From contig NZ_CP108143.1 in NCBI RefSeq assembly GCF_036206005.1, forward strand, positions 4,121,501 through 4,185,500: a DNA stretch of 64,000 nucleotides, in the 5' to 3' direction. The position numbers and the translations under genes were made by a program. Under the pieces are notes generated by a model that saw only the letters and a list, made by a program, of their open reading frames with translations, did not search any database and had not been told where the DNA came from. The DNA is from Streptomyces sp. NBC_00178. Its GTDB lineage: Bacteria; Actinomycetota; Actinomycetes; Streptomycetales; Streptomycetaceae. Position 1 is the stretch's first letter; each line of letters opens with the position of its first letter. Of the stretch, positions 8,953-16,614 are shown piece by piece.

Positions 8953-8999
8953 AAAGAGGCGGCGGCCGTCCCAGGTTTCCGGGACAACCGCCGTCTCTT
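8953..8999 (-). terminator. Terminator after nagA
   Basis: An imperfect long hairpin: AGAG-CGGCGG ... CCGCCG-CTCT outer stem and GTCCC/GGGAC inner stem. It ends about 40 bases past the nagA stop codon. Confidence 0.6.
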
Positions 9000-9038
9000 C
9001 GTTACGTGTTCAACCCGCCGTCGGCCGGTGACGGGCCG

Positions 9039-10193
9039 TCATCCCTCGCGGGGGTCGACGATCCACTCGCCGCGGCGCATGACGCCCCTGAGCGCGAAGT
9101 CCGCGTCCAGGACCACCAGGTCGGCGTCCTTGCCCGGCTCCAGCGAGCCGATCCGGTCGTACATGCCGAGAAGCCGTGCCGGGGTGGCGGAGATGGACTG
9201 GACGGCGTCCTCGACGGGGATCCGGTCGATTCGGACGGCCCTGCGGAACGCGGTGTCCAGGGTGAGGGTGGAGCCCGCGATGGACCCGCCCTCCACGAGG
9301 CGGGCGACCCCGTCCCTGACCTCGACCGCGAGCGGGCCGAGCTCGTAGTGGCCGTCGCCCGCACCGGCCGCGTCCATGGCGTCGGTGATCAGCGCGACCC
9401 GGTGCGCCCCCGCGTGGTGGTAGGCGAGTTCGAAGGCGGCCGGGTGCAGGTGGGTGCCGTCGTTGATCAGCTCGACGGTGACCCGCTCGTCCTCCAGGAG
9501 GGCCGAGACGGGACCGGGCGTGCGGTGGCCGATGGCGGGCATCGCGTTGTAGAGGTGCGTGGCGACGGTGGCGCCGGCGTCGATCGCCTCGACGGTCTGC
9601 TCGTACGACGCGTCGGTGTGGCCGACGGCCGCGATCACGCCGTGTTCGGCGAGCAGGCGTACGGACTCGATGCCGCCGGGGAGTTCGGTGGCCAGGGTGA
9701 CCATCCGGGCCGTCCCGCGGGCCGCGTCGAGCAGCTTGCGCACCTCGGCCGGGTCGGGGTCGCGGAGCAGTCCCTCGCTGTGGGCGCCCTTGCGGCACGG
9801 CGAGATGAAGGGACCCTCGAAGTGGATGCCGGCGAGCTCGCCCTGTTCGACCAGTTCGGAGAGCAGGCCCGCCTGCCGGGCCAGGAAGTCCATCTCGCCG
9901 GTGACGGTGGAGGCCACGACGGTCGTCGTGCCGTGTGCGCGGTGCGCCCGTACCCCGGCCAGGACGTCCTCGGCCGAGCCGGTCGCGAAGGACGCGCCGC
10001 CGCCGCCGTGGTTGTGGATGTCCACGAATCCGGGGACCAGCCAGTGGCCGGTGAGGTCGACGGTCCGGGCGCCCTCCGGCGTGCTGCCGGCGATCCGGGT
10101 GCCCTCGACGATCACCCGGCCGTTCTCGACGGTCCCGGTGGGCAGTACCACCCGGGCCCCTGCGAGGACTGTGCTGTCTGCGCGTCCGGCCAT
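9039..10193 (-). CDS. nagA: N-acetylglucosamine-6-phosphate deacetylase
   Basis: A 384-residue amidohydrolase starting MAGRADSTVLAG. Metal and substrate motifs appear in order: VDIHNHGGGG, HFEGPF, VGHTDA, THLYNAM and ITDAM (catalytic Asp). It converts GlcNAc-6-P to glucosamine-6-P and acetate, the entry to glycolysis and to the DasR effector GlcN-6-P. Its ATG overlaps the nagK stop by one base (TGATG), indicating translational coupling in a nagK-nagA operon. Regulation by DasR is expected from the site at 11154. Confidence 0.95.
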   Translation of the reverse strand: MAGRADSTVLAGARVVLPTGTVENGRVIVEGTRIAGSTPEGARTVDLTGHWLVPGFVDIHNHGGGGASFATGSAEDVLAGVRAHRAHGTTTVVASTVTGEMDFLARQAGLLSELVEQGELAGIHFEGPFISPCRKGAHSEGLLRDPDPAEVRKLLDAARGTARMVTLATELPGGIESVRLLAEHGVIAAVGHTDASYEQTVEAIDAGATVATHLYNAMPAIGHRTPGPVSALLEDERVTVELINDGTHLHPAAFELAYHHAGAHRVALITDAMDAAGAGDGHYELGPLAVEVRDGVARLVEGGSIAGSTLTLDTAFRRAVRIDRIPVEDAVQSISATPARLLGMYDRIGSLEPGKDADLVVLDADFALRGVMRRGEWIVDPREG

Positions 10194-11125
10194 CAGGCGG
10201 AAACCTCCGTGGAGAGTAGATCCCAGGCGAGCAGCCCTGCGCCCAGGCATCCGGCGATGTCCCCGAGGGCCGCCGGGACGATGTGGGGCAGCTTCTGGAA
10301 CGTGACCCGTTCCTCGACGGCCGCACGCAGTGGTGTGAACAAGGTTTCCCCTGCCTCGGCGAGACCGCCACCGATGATGAGCGTGCGGGGGTCCAGCAGA
10401 GTGAGTGCCGTGACCAGTCCGGCGGCCAGCGCGTCGACGGCGTCCTGCCACACGCCGACGGCCGCGGGGTCGCCCGAGGCCACCGCCTTCGCGCAGTCCG
10501 CGGCGTCGGCGTCGGGGTCGCCGGAGGCGGCGGCCCAGGCCCTGGACACCGCCGAGGCGGAGGCGAGGGTCTCCAGGCAGCCGCGCTGTCCGCAACCGCA
10601 GTCCGGGCCGTCCGGCCGGACGACGACGTGGCCGATCTCGCCGGCGTAGCCGTGTGCGCCCGCCTCGATGGTGCCGGCGATGCCGATGGCGCCGGCGATC
10701 CCGGTGCCCAGGGGGACGAAGAGGAAGCGGTCGGCGCCCCGGCCCGCGCCGATCCGGCCCTCCGCGAGGCCGCCGGTCCTGACGTCGTGGCCGAGCGCCA
10801 CGGGAATCGGGCCGAGCCGCTCGCCGAGGAGCTTCCGCAGGGGCACGTCGCGCCAGCCGAGGTTGGCGGCGTACACGGCGATGCCGCGCTCCGCGTCGAC
10901 GATGCCGGGCACGGCGACACCGGCGGCGACGGCACCCTCGCCGAACTGCTCGCGGCCGTGGGCGTACAGGTCCGCGGCGAAGCCGAGGATGGTCTCCACG
11001 ACGGCGTCGGCGCCGCGTTCCCTGCCGGTCGCGCGGCGTGCTTCGTGGAGCAGCGTGCCGTCGGCCCCGACCAGGGCGGCCTTCATTCCTGTGCCGCCCA
11101 CATCGAGGGCGATGACGTGTCTCAC
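10193..11125 (-). CDS. nagK: ROK-family N-acetylglucosamine kinase
   Basis: A 310-residue ROK kinase. ATP-binding DVGGTGMKAAL lies at the N-terminus; the zinc-type ROK motif is DCGCGQRGCLET, and EIGHVVV is the catalytic/substrate segment. The GTG start is at 11125. Coupling to nagA makes GlcNAc (arising inside the cell from wall turnover or chitobiose import) the likely substrate; general glucokinase activity is the alternative. In S. coelicolor the matching pair is SCO4285-SCO4284. Confidence 0.88.
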   Translation of the reverse strand: MRHVIALDVGGTGMKAALVGADGTLLHEARRATGRERGADAVVETILGFAADLYAHGREQFGEGAVAAGVAVPGIVDAERGIAVYAANLGWRDVPLRKLLGERLGPIPVALGHDVRTGGLAEGRIGAGRGADRFLFVPLGTGIAGAIGIAGTIEAGAHGYAGEIGHVVVRPDGPDCGCGQRGCLETLASASAVSRAWAAASGDPDADAADCAKAVASGDPAAVGVWQDAVDALAAGLVTALTLLDPRTLIIGGGLAEAGETLFTPLRAAVEERVTFQKLPHIVPAALGDIAGCLGAGLLAWDLLSTEVSA

Positions 11126-11153
11126 GGAAGACAGTTTCGCCCGCCGACCCCTA

Positions 11154-11169
11154 AAAGGTCTAGTCCACT
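11154..11169. promoter_or_regulatory. DasR-responsive element (dre) at the nagK promoter
   Basis: AAAGGTCTAGTCCACT matches 13 of 16 bases of the dre consensus ACTGGTCTAGACCACT. It lies 29 bases upstream of the nagK start. DasR, a GntR regulator inactivated by GlcN-6-P, represses nag genes in Streptomyces. Confidence 0.85.
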
Positions 11170-11230
11170 AGCGCGGTTTGTTGACCATCCATACAAAACG
11201 GCCCTGCTAGATTGCCGAATCGATACTCCG

Positions 11231-11246
11231 GGTGGTGTAGACCTCC
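11231..11246. promoter_or_regulatory. Second, weaker dre-like site
   Basis: GGTGGTGTAGACCTCC matches the dre consensus at 11 of 16 positions, including most of the central TGGT-TAGACC. It lies 77 bases before the sugar-binding lipoprotein gene, so the divergent pair may share DasR control. Confidence 0.45.
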
Positions 11247-11322
11247 ACGCCGGACCTGAGGCAGGATCGCGGGTCACCGCTCGTGCGGTGGACCCGGCAA
11301 CCAATGTAGGGATGGACAGGCT

Positions 11323-12588
11323 GTGCAGCGGCGCTTTGTGGGTCTGACCGCGGCGGTTGCCGCACTCGGCATGACGGCGACGTTGTCGGGATGCGGTTCG
11401 GACACGGGGGGCGGTGACGTCACTCTGAAACTGGTCGCGGCCGACTACGGCACCGGCGCGGAGAACAGCTCCCAGCACTACTGGGACGACGTCGCGGCGA
11501 AGTTCACGCAGAAGAACCCCGGGATCAAGGTCGACGTCGCCGTCTACTCCTGGAAGGACGTCGACCGCAAGGTCGCCGAGATGGTCGAGGCGGGCGACGC
11601 CCCCGACATCGCGCAGATCGGCGCCTACGCCGACTACGCCGAGGCGGGCAAGCTCTACACCGCCGACGAGATGATCACGATCCGTACGGGAGCCAACTTC
11701 CTGCCCTCGCTCACCGACGCGGGCAAGGTCGACGACAAGCTCTACGGCCTGCCGTTCGTGGCCAGCACCCGCCTGCTCTTCTACAACAAGAAGATGTTCA
11801 CCCGGGCGGGCATCACGGCCCCGCAGACGTGGGACGACATCCGCGACGACGCCGCGGCCCTCAAGCAGCGCGGGGTGAGTTACCCCTTCGCGCTGCCCCT
11901 CGGCGAGGAGGAGTCCCAGGCCGAGACCCTGATGTGGCTCCTCAGCGGGGGCGGCGGCTACACCGACGAGGTCGGCAACTACGACATCGACTCCCCGGCG
12001 AACATAGCCACCTTCAAGTGGCTGAAGTCCAACCTCGTCGACAAGGGCCTCACCGGTCCCGTGTCGCCCGGCAAGCTGGACCGGGCCCAGGCCTTCGAGG
12101 CCTTCACCAAGGGCGACGTGGGCATGCTCAACGGCCACCCGACGCTCATGCAGGAGGCCGAGAAGAAGGGCGTCGAGGTCGGTATGGTCCCCCTCCCGGG
12201 GAACGACGGCCCCACCGAGGGCTCGATGGGCGTGGCCGACTGGATGATGGGCTTCAAGGAGCACGGCAACCGGGCCGCGATCGGCAAGTTCCTCAACTTC
12301 GCCTACGAGGACGAGAACGTGCTGGCGTTCGCCGACCAGTACGACCTGCTGCCCGTCACCGGCACCGCCTCCGAGGCGATGGAGGCCGACGACAAGCACA
12401 AGCCGCTCCACGCGTTCCTGGAGGCACTGCCGAACTCGCAGCTGCCCCCCTTCGGCAAGACGTCCTGGGCGAAGGCCAGCGAGACGATCAAGAAGGAGAT
12501 CGGCACCGCGGTCGAGCCCGGCGCCAACCCGGAGGCCGTGCTCGTGGACATCGCGACCAAGGCCCGGCAGGCGGAGAGCGCGGAGTAG
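11323..12588 (+). CDS. ABC transporter sugar-binding lipoprotein (family 1)
   Basis: A 421-residue extracellular solute-binding protein starting at GTG with GGACAGG just upstream. The lipobox LSGC places the lipidated Cys at residue 24. The sequence has the family 1 pattern (DIAQIGAYADYAEAGKLY; GLPFVASTRLLFYNKKMFTRAGI; TWDDIRDDAAALK). It should capture an oligosaccharide outside the membrane. No permease genes adjoin it, so it must work with distant permeases and probably the shared ATPase MsiK. Proximity to nagKA and a dre-like site suggest an aminosugar ligand, but this is inference. Confidence 0.88.
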   Translation: MQRRFVGLTAAVAALGMTATLSGCGSDTGGGDVTLKLVAADYGTGAENSSQHYWDDVAAKFTQKNPGIKVDVAVYSWKDVDRKVAEMVEAGDAPDIAQIGAYADYAEAGKLYTADEMITIRTGANFLPSLTDAGKVDDKLYGLPFVASTRLLFYNKKMFTRAGITAPQTWDDIRDDAAALKQRGVSYPFALPLGEEESQAETLMWLLSGGGGYTDEVGNYDIDSPANIATFKWLKSNLVDKGLTGPVSPGKLDRAQAFEAFTKGDVGMLNGHPTLMQEAEKKGVEVGMVPLPGNDGPTEGSMGVADWMMGFKEHGNRAAIGKFLNFAYEDENVLAFADQYDLLPVTGTASEAMEADDKHKPLHAFLEALPNSQLPPFGKTSWAKASETIKKEIGTAVEPGANPEAVLVDIATKARQAESAE

Positions 12589-12598
12589 GTTGGCCGAC

Positions 12599-12832
12599 AT
12601 GACCGCCGACCCGCTCTCCGACCAGGCGCGCGCGGTGCTGGCCATGGAGCGGCGCTCCTGGCCCGGCCCCGGGGCGAAGGAGCGGGCCATCCGAGAAGAG
12701 CTCGACATGTCTCCGGTCCGCTACTACCAACTGCTGAACGCGCTCCTGGACGACCGCCGCGCGCTGGCGGAGGACCCGGTGACGGTCAACAGGCTCCGCC
12801 GGGTCCGCGACGCGAGGCGGGGCCGCCGCTGA
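12599..12832 (+). CDS. DUF3263 domain protein
   Basis: A 77-residue protein, MTADPLSDQARAVLAMERRSW..., with an HTH-like helix pair (ERAIREELDMSPVRYYQLLNALLDD). It is the actinobacterial DUF3263 family, probably a small DNA-binding protein resembling sigma region 4. The ATG at 12599 is preferred to a TTG at 12590 on spacing from the AGG upstream. It starts 10 bases after the lipoprotein stop, so the two may be co-transcribed. Confidence 0.85.
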   Translation: MTADPLSDQARAVLAMERRSWPGPGAKERAIREELDMSPVRYYQLLNALLDDRRALAEDPVTVNRLRRVRDARRGRR

Positions 12833-12919
12833 GCGCGGCCGCGGGGGCGTCGCCTTCCGGCGCGGGCGGCCCCGAGGGGGACCGCGCGGCCGGGGGGTCC
12901 GCCCGCTACGCTCGGCCGC

Positions 12920-13768
12920 ATGGGCACTCAGGACCACCCCCTCCCGACCCCGTCCACCCAGGCCGGCCGTGACGGCCTCGCCGCGCTGCTGGCCCGGCCC
13001 GGGCGCGCGGTGATCGCGCTCGACTTCGACGGCACGCTCGCCGACATCGTCCCGGACCCCGAGCGGTCCCGCGCCCATCCGGACGTCGTCCCGGCCCTGT
13101 CGGCGCTCGCGCCGCGGGTCGCCGCCGTCGCGGTGATCACCGGGCGCCCGGCCGGCACGGCGGTGCGCTTCGGAGGCTTCGCCGGGGCGCCCGGCCTCGA
13201 CCACCTCGTCGTACTCGGGCATTACGGCGCCGAACGCTGGGACGCCGCCGACGACCGCGTCCACGCACCCGCACCCGACCCCGGCGTCGAGGCCGTGCGC
13301 GCCGAACTTCCCCGGGTGATCGAGGAGGCCGGGGCCGGGGAGGGCACCTGGATCGAGGAGAAGGGCCGCGCGGTGGCGGTCCACACCCGCCGCGCCACGG
13401 ACCCGCAAGCCGCGTTCGAGGCGCTGCGTGCGCCGCTGAGCAGCCTCGCGGCCCGCCACGGCCTGATCGTCGAACCCGGCCGCCTCGTCCTGGAACTGCG
13501 CCCCGCCGGCATGGACAAGGGCGTGGCGCTGGAGGAGTTCGTCCGGGAGACGGGGGCGGACACCGTCCTCTACGCGGGTGACGACCTGGGCGACCTCGCC
13601 GCCTACGCCGCCGTGGAGAAGCTGAGGGCCGGAGGCGTCCAGGGCCTGCTGGTGTGCAGCGGCTCGGAGGTGCCCGAACTCGCGGAGCGGGCCGACCTGC
13701 TGGTGTCCGGCCCGGCGGCGGTGGCGGGTCTGCTGCGGGCCCTGGCCGGACAGGCCGCCCGGGACTGA
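12920..13768 (+). CDS. otsB: Trehalose-6-phosphate phosphatase
   Basis: A 282-residue HAD phosphatase with the nucleophile motif ALDFDGTLADIV (about residues 34-45), VITGRP and the C-terminal motif III/IV GDDLGDLAAY. It removes phosphate from trehalose-6-P. The partner otsA is convergent immediately downstream, an unusual tail-to-tail arrangement for the two steps of one pathway. Confidence 0.93.
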   Translation: MGTQDHPLPTPSTQAGRDGLAALLARPGRAVIALDFDGTLADIVPDPERSRAHPDVVPALSALAPRVAAVAVITGRPAGTAVRFGGFAGAPGLDHLVVLGHYGAERWDAADDRVHAPAPDPGVEAVRAELPRVIEEAGAGEGTWIEEKGRAVAVHTRRATDPQAAFEALRAPLSSLAARHGLIVEPGRLVLELRPAGMDKGVALEEFVRETGADTVLYAGDDLGDLAAYAAVEKLRAGGVQGLLVCSGSEVPELAERADLLVSGPAAVAGLLRALAGQAARD

Positions 13769-13799
13769 CCGCCTGCGCGACGTGGGCCGCCTGCGCGAC

Positions 13800-13828
13800 G
13801 GGGTCCGGGCCCGCCGGGCCCGGACCCC
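13800..13828. terminator. Bidirectional terminator between otsB and otsA
   Basis: A perfect 13-bp inverted repeat (13800-13812 / 13816-13828) with a 3-base loop lies between convergent otsB and otsA. Just before it GCCTGCGCGACG occurs twice (from 13771 and 13789). Confidence 0.8.
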
Positions 13829-13859
13829 GGGGTCGAGCGCGGCCGGGCCCGGCGGAGGT

Positions 13860-15236
13860 TCAGGCCCGCAGCGCCTCCAGCTGGTCCAGGAACCACTGCT
13901 GCGGCGGCAGCGCGGTCGCCGCGGCGGCGAGGCGCTTCGAGCGCGCCGACCGCTCGTCGGACTCCATGGTCAGTGCCTCGTGCAGCGCCCGCGCCGTGGC
14001 CGACACGTCGTACGGGTTGACCACGACGGCGTCCTCGCCCAGTTCCTCGTAGGCGCCCGCCTCCCGGGAGAGGACCAGCGCGCAGCCGTCGTCGGAGACG
14101 ACGGGGACCTCCTTGGCGACCAGGTTCATGCCGTCGCGGATCGGGTTGACGAGGGCGACGTCGGCCAGCCGGTACGCGGCGAGCGAGCGGGCGAAGTCGT
14201 CGTCGACGTGGAGCAGGACCGGCGTCCAGCCCTCCGTGCCGAAGTCCGCGTTGATCGCGTCGGCGACCCGCTGGACCTCGGCCGTGTAGTCCCGGTACAC
14301 CGCGAGGTCCTGCCGCGAGGGGTAGGCGAAGGCGATGTGCACCACCCGCTCGCGCCACTCGGGGCGCTCCTCCAGCAGGGCCCGGTAGGCGTGGAGCCCG
14401 CGGACGATGTTCTTGGAGAGCTCGGTCCGGTCCACGCGCACGATGGTGCGCCGGCCCGCGCCCACCTGCTCCCGCAGCGTCTCCATGCGGTCGTCCACGT
14501 CCGACTCGCGGGAGCGGCGGCGCAGGAAGTCCGCGTCCGCCCCCAGTCCGTGCACACCGATCCGGGTGCGCCCGGTGCCGCCGAGGATCTCCGTGCAGCA
14601 GCCGATGAAGGCGTCCGCCCAGCGGCGCGTCAGGAAAGCGGCGCGGTCGGCGCCGAGGATGCCCTTGAGGAGCTGCTCGCCGATGTCGTCGGGCAGCAGG
14701 CGGAAGTAGTCGACGGGGGCCCAGGGGGTGTGCGAGAAGTGCCCGATCCGCAGGTCGGGGCGCAGCTCGCGGAGCATGCCGGGGACCAGCGAGAGGTGGT
14801 AGTCCTGCACGAGGACCGCGGCGCCCTCGCCCGCCTCCTCGGCCAGTGCCTCGGCGAAGGCCCGGTTGTACGCCTCGTAGGACGCCCACTGCCGGCGGAA
14901 CTCCGCGTCGAAGACGGGCTCCACCGGCGTCTGGTAGATCATGTGGTGGACGAACCAGAGGACGGAGTTCGCGATGCCGTTGTAGGCGTCCTCGTGGACC
15001 CCGGCGTCGATGTCGAGCATGCGCACGCCGGGCTCGGACACGCCCCTGCGGACCGCCTCCCGGTCGCCGTCACCGAGAGCGGCGCACACCCACAGCTTGT
15101 CGTCGACGGCGCTGAGGCCGGAGACGAGCCCGCCGCCACCGCGCTTCGAGTCGAGCGTGCCGTCCTCCCGCAGGGCGTACGACACCGGGCCGCGGTTGGA
15201 CGCGACGAGGACCTGGGCAGCGTGCTCGGAGACCAT
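13860..15236 (-). CDS. otsA: Trehalose-6-phosphate synthase (GT20)
   Basis: A 458-residue glycosyltransferase family 20 enzyme. Substrate-site segments are present: SNRGPVSYAL and RGGGGLVSGL near the N-terminus, VQDYHLSLVPGML, HFSHTPWAPVDYFRLLP, RVDRTELSKNIVRGL (the Arg/Lys pair that binds the donor phosphates) and IRDGMNLVAKE. It joins a nucleotide-activated glucose (UDP- or GDP-glucose) to glucose-6-P. It follows gpgS on the same strand but is separated by a terminator. Trehalose is the main spore osmolyte in Streptomyces. Confidence 0.95.
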   Translation of the reverse strand: MVSEHAAQVLVASNRGPVSYALREDGTLDSKRGGGGLVSGLSAVDDKLWVCAALGDGDREAVRRGVSEPGVRMLDIDAGVHEDAYNGIANSVLWFVHHMIYQTPVEPVFDAEFRRQWASYEAYNRAFAEALAEEAGEGAAVLVQDYHLSLVPGMLRELRPDLRIGHFSHTPWAPVDYFRLLPDDIGEQLLKGILGADRAAFLTRRWADAFIGCCTEILGGTGRTRIGVHGLGADADFLRRRSRESDVDDRMETLREQVGAGRRTIVRVDRTELSKNIVRGLHAYRALLEERPEWRERVVHIAFAYPSRQDLAVYRDYTAEVQRVADAINADFGTEGWTPVLLHVDDDFARSLAAYRLADVALVNPIRDGMNLVAKEVPVVSDDGCALVLSREAGAYEELGEDAVVVNPYDVSATARALHEALTMESDERSARSKRLAAAATALPPQQWFLDQLEALRA

Positions 15237-15321
15237 GTACCCGAACCTAGCCCGTGGGGGAAGGTGCCAAACGTGAGGAACGGCGGGAGATCCGGAGCGC
15301 GGAGGCGGTGGCCGGAAACCG

Positions 15322-15368
15322 CTGAGGGCTGTCCCGCAATCCCCGGCGGATCACGGGACAGCCCTCAG
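15322..15368 (-). terminator. Terminator overlapping the gpgS stop codon
   Basis: A perfect 15-bp inverted repeat (15322-15336 / 15354-15368) with a 17-base loop. The distal arm includes the gpgS stop at 15365, so the hairpin begins inside the coding sequence. Confidence 0.75.
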
Positions 15369-16342
15369 GCGGCGTTCCGGGAGGCGTACTCCGCGATCTC
15401 CCGCATCGGCGGCCGCTCCTCCGTGTCCACCGCGTGGGTGCGCGGGACGAATCCGCCGGGCCCCCGCTCGAACTGCGTGATCTCGGGGCGCACGAGCGGG
15501 CCCCGGGACAGCCTCAGCTGCGCCGTCCGGTAGATCGCCGCCGCCATCCGTCCGAGCGCCTGGCCGTCCTGGTGGCGGTGTCTGCGCACACCGACGTCGA
15601 CCTGGGCCAGCGCGTCCAGGCCCACCGTGTGCAGGGCGTCGACCAGCAGGCCCAGCTCCACTCCGTAGCCGACCGGGAAGGGGAGCTGTTCCAGCAGGGA
15701 ACGGCGCACCGCGTACTCGCCGCCCAGCGGCTGCACGAATCCGGCCAGCCGGGGCCAGTGGAGGTTGAGCAGCGGGCGGGCCACGAGTTCGGTGACGCGT
15801 CCGCCCTGGCCCGCGGCCTCGCCGAGCGGGCGGTCGTACATCGCCTTGACGAACTGCACCGAGGGGTCGGTCAGCAGGGGGCCGACGATGCCGGACACGA
15901 AACCGGCCGAGAAGTCCCTCAGGTCGGCGTCGACGAAGCAGACGATCTCGCCGCTCGTCACCAGCAGCGAGCGCCACAGGACCTCGCCCTTGCCGGGCAG
16001 GGCGGGTATCCGGGGGAGTACGGAGTCCCGGTGGACGACCCGGGCGCCCGCGCGGCGCGCGACCTCGGCCGTGGCGTCGGTGGAACCGGAGTCGATCACC
16101 ACCAGCTCGTCGACGAGCCGGACCTTCTCCATCAGCTCGCGGCGGATCTCCGTGACGATGGCGCCGACCGTCGCCTCCTCGTTCAGCGCGGGCAGGACGA
16201 CGCTCACGCGGGCGCGGCGCGGATCCCTCGCCCGCGCGGCCGTGAGGCGGTCGAGCGGGCGGTCGTCGGCCGACCAGGAACGCCTGGTCAGCCAGCGTTC
16301 CACCTCTTCCAGCACGGTCGATACTCCCTGTGTGTGATCCAT
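15365..16342 (-). CDS. gpgS: Glucosyl-3-phosphoglycerate synthase (GT81)
   Basis: A 325-residue GT-A transferase starting MDHTQGVSTVLEEVERW; the length is close to mycobacterial GpgS (about 324), which favours this start over an ATG at 16417. Motifs: SVVLPALNEEATVG (nucleotide-sugar entry), VIDSGSTDAT, CFVDADLRDFS (metal-binding DxD), LGGEYAVRRSLLEQLPFPVGYGVELGLLVD. It transfers glucose to 3-phosphoglycerate, the first step to glucosylglycerate or methylglucose polysaccharide. It sits beside the trehalose genes, consistent with compatible-solute metabolism. Confidence 0.88.
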   Translation of the reverse strand: MDHTQGVSTVLEEVERWLTRRSWSADDRPLDRLTAARARDPRRARVSVVLPALNEEATVGAIVTEIRRELMEKVRLVDELVVIDSGSTDATAEVARRAGARVVHRDSVLPRIPALPGKGEVLWRSLLVTSGEIVCFVDADLRDFSAGFVSGIVGPLLTDPSVQFVKAMYDRPLGEAAGQGGRVTELVARPLLNLHWPRLAGFVQPLGGEYAVRRSLLEQLPFPVGYGVELGLLVDALHTVGLDALAQVDVGVRRHRHQDGQALGRMAAAIYRTAQLRLSRGPLVRPEITQFERGPGGFVPRTHAVDTEERPPMREIAEYASRNAA

Positions 16343-16470
16343 CTCGCGGTTCGGACGACCCTCTCGGCCGACCGGTGCTTCGGTTACAGTCTTGAACAAC
16401 GCGGATGGCCCTCGCATGTCGGGGTGGCTCCGCCGATAAACGCCCGGATCGCTGGTCCGGTGCCATAGCG

Positions 16471-16594
16471 CTCATCCAGAGGGACTGAGGGAACGGCCCG
16501 TTGAAGTCCCGGCAACCCTCCTGCCGACCGCGAGGTCACGGTGGGGAAGGTGCCAATTCCGTCTTGTGGCGAAATACGTCGCAAGGAAGATGAG
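16471..16594 (+). ncRNA. SAM-I (S-box) riboswitch in the thrC leader
   Basis: The conserved S-box core is complete: CTCATCCAGAG, GAGGGA, GGCCC-TGAAG, CCGGCAACC and AAGGTGCCAATTCC. Helix P1 is formed by CTCATC (16471-16476) and GATGAG (16589-16594). The 3' strand of P1 runs directly into the purine-rich GGAGAAAGGG that must serve as the thrC ribosome-binding site, and there is no T-run, so translational control is likelier than termination. Confidence 0.93.
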
Positions 16595-16614
16595 GAGAAA
16601 GGGCCTCCGCCATC

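Noticed and set aside
16343..16417. Longer gpgS N-terminus starting at 16417
   Set aside because: It would exceed the family length by 25 residues and leave little promoter space before the riboswitch; the 325-residue form matches known GpgS.
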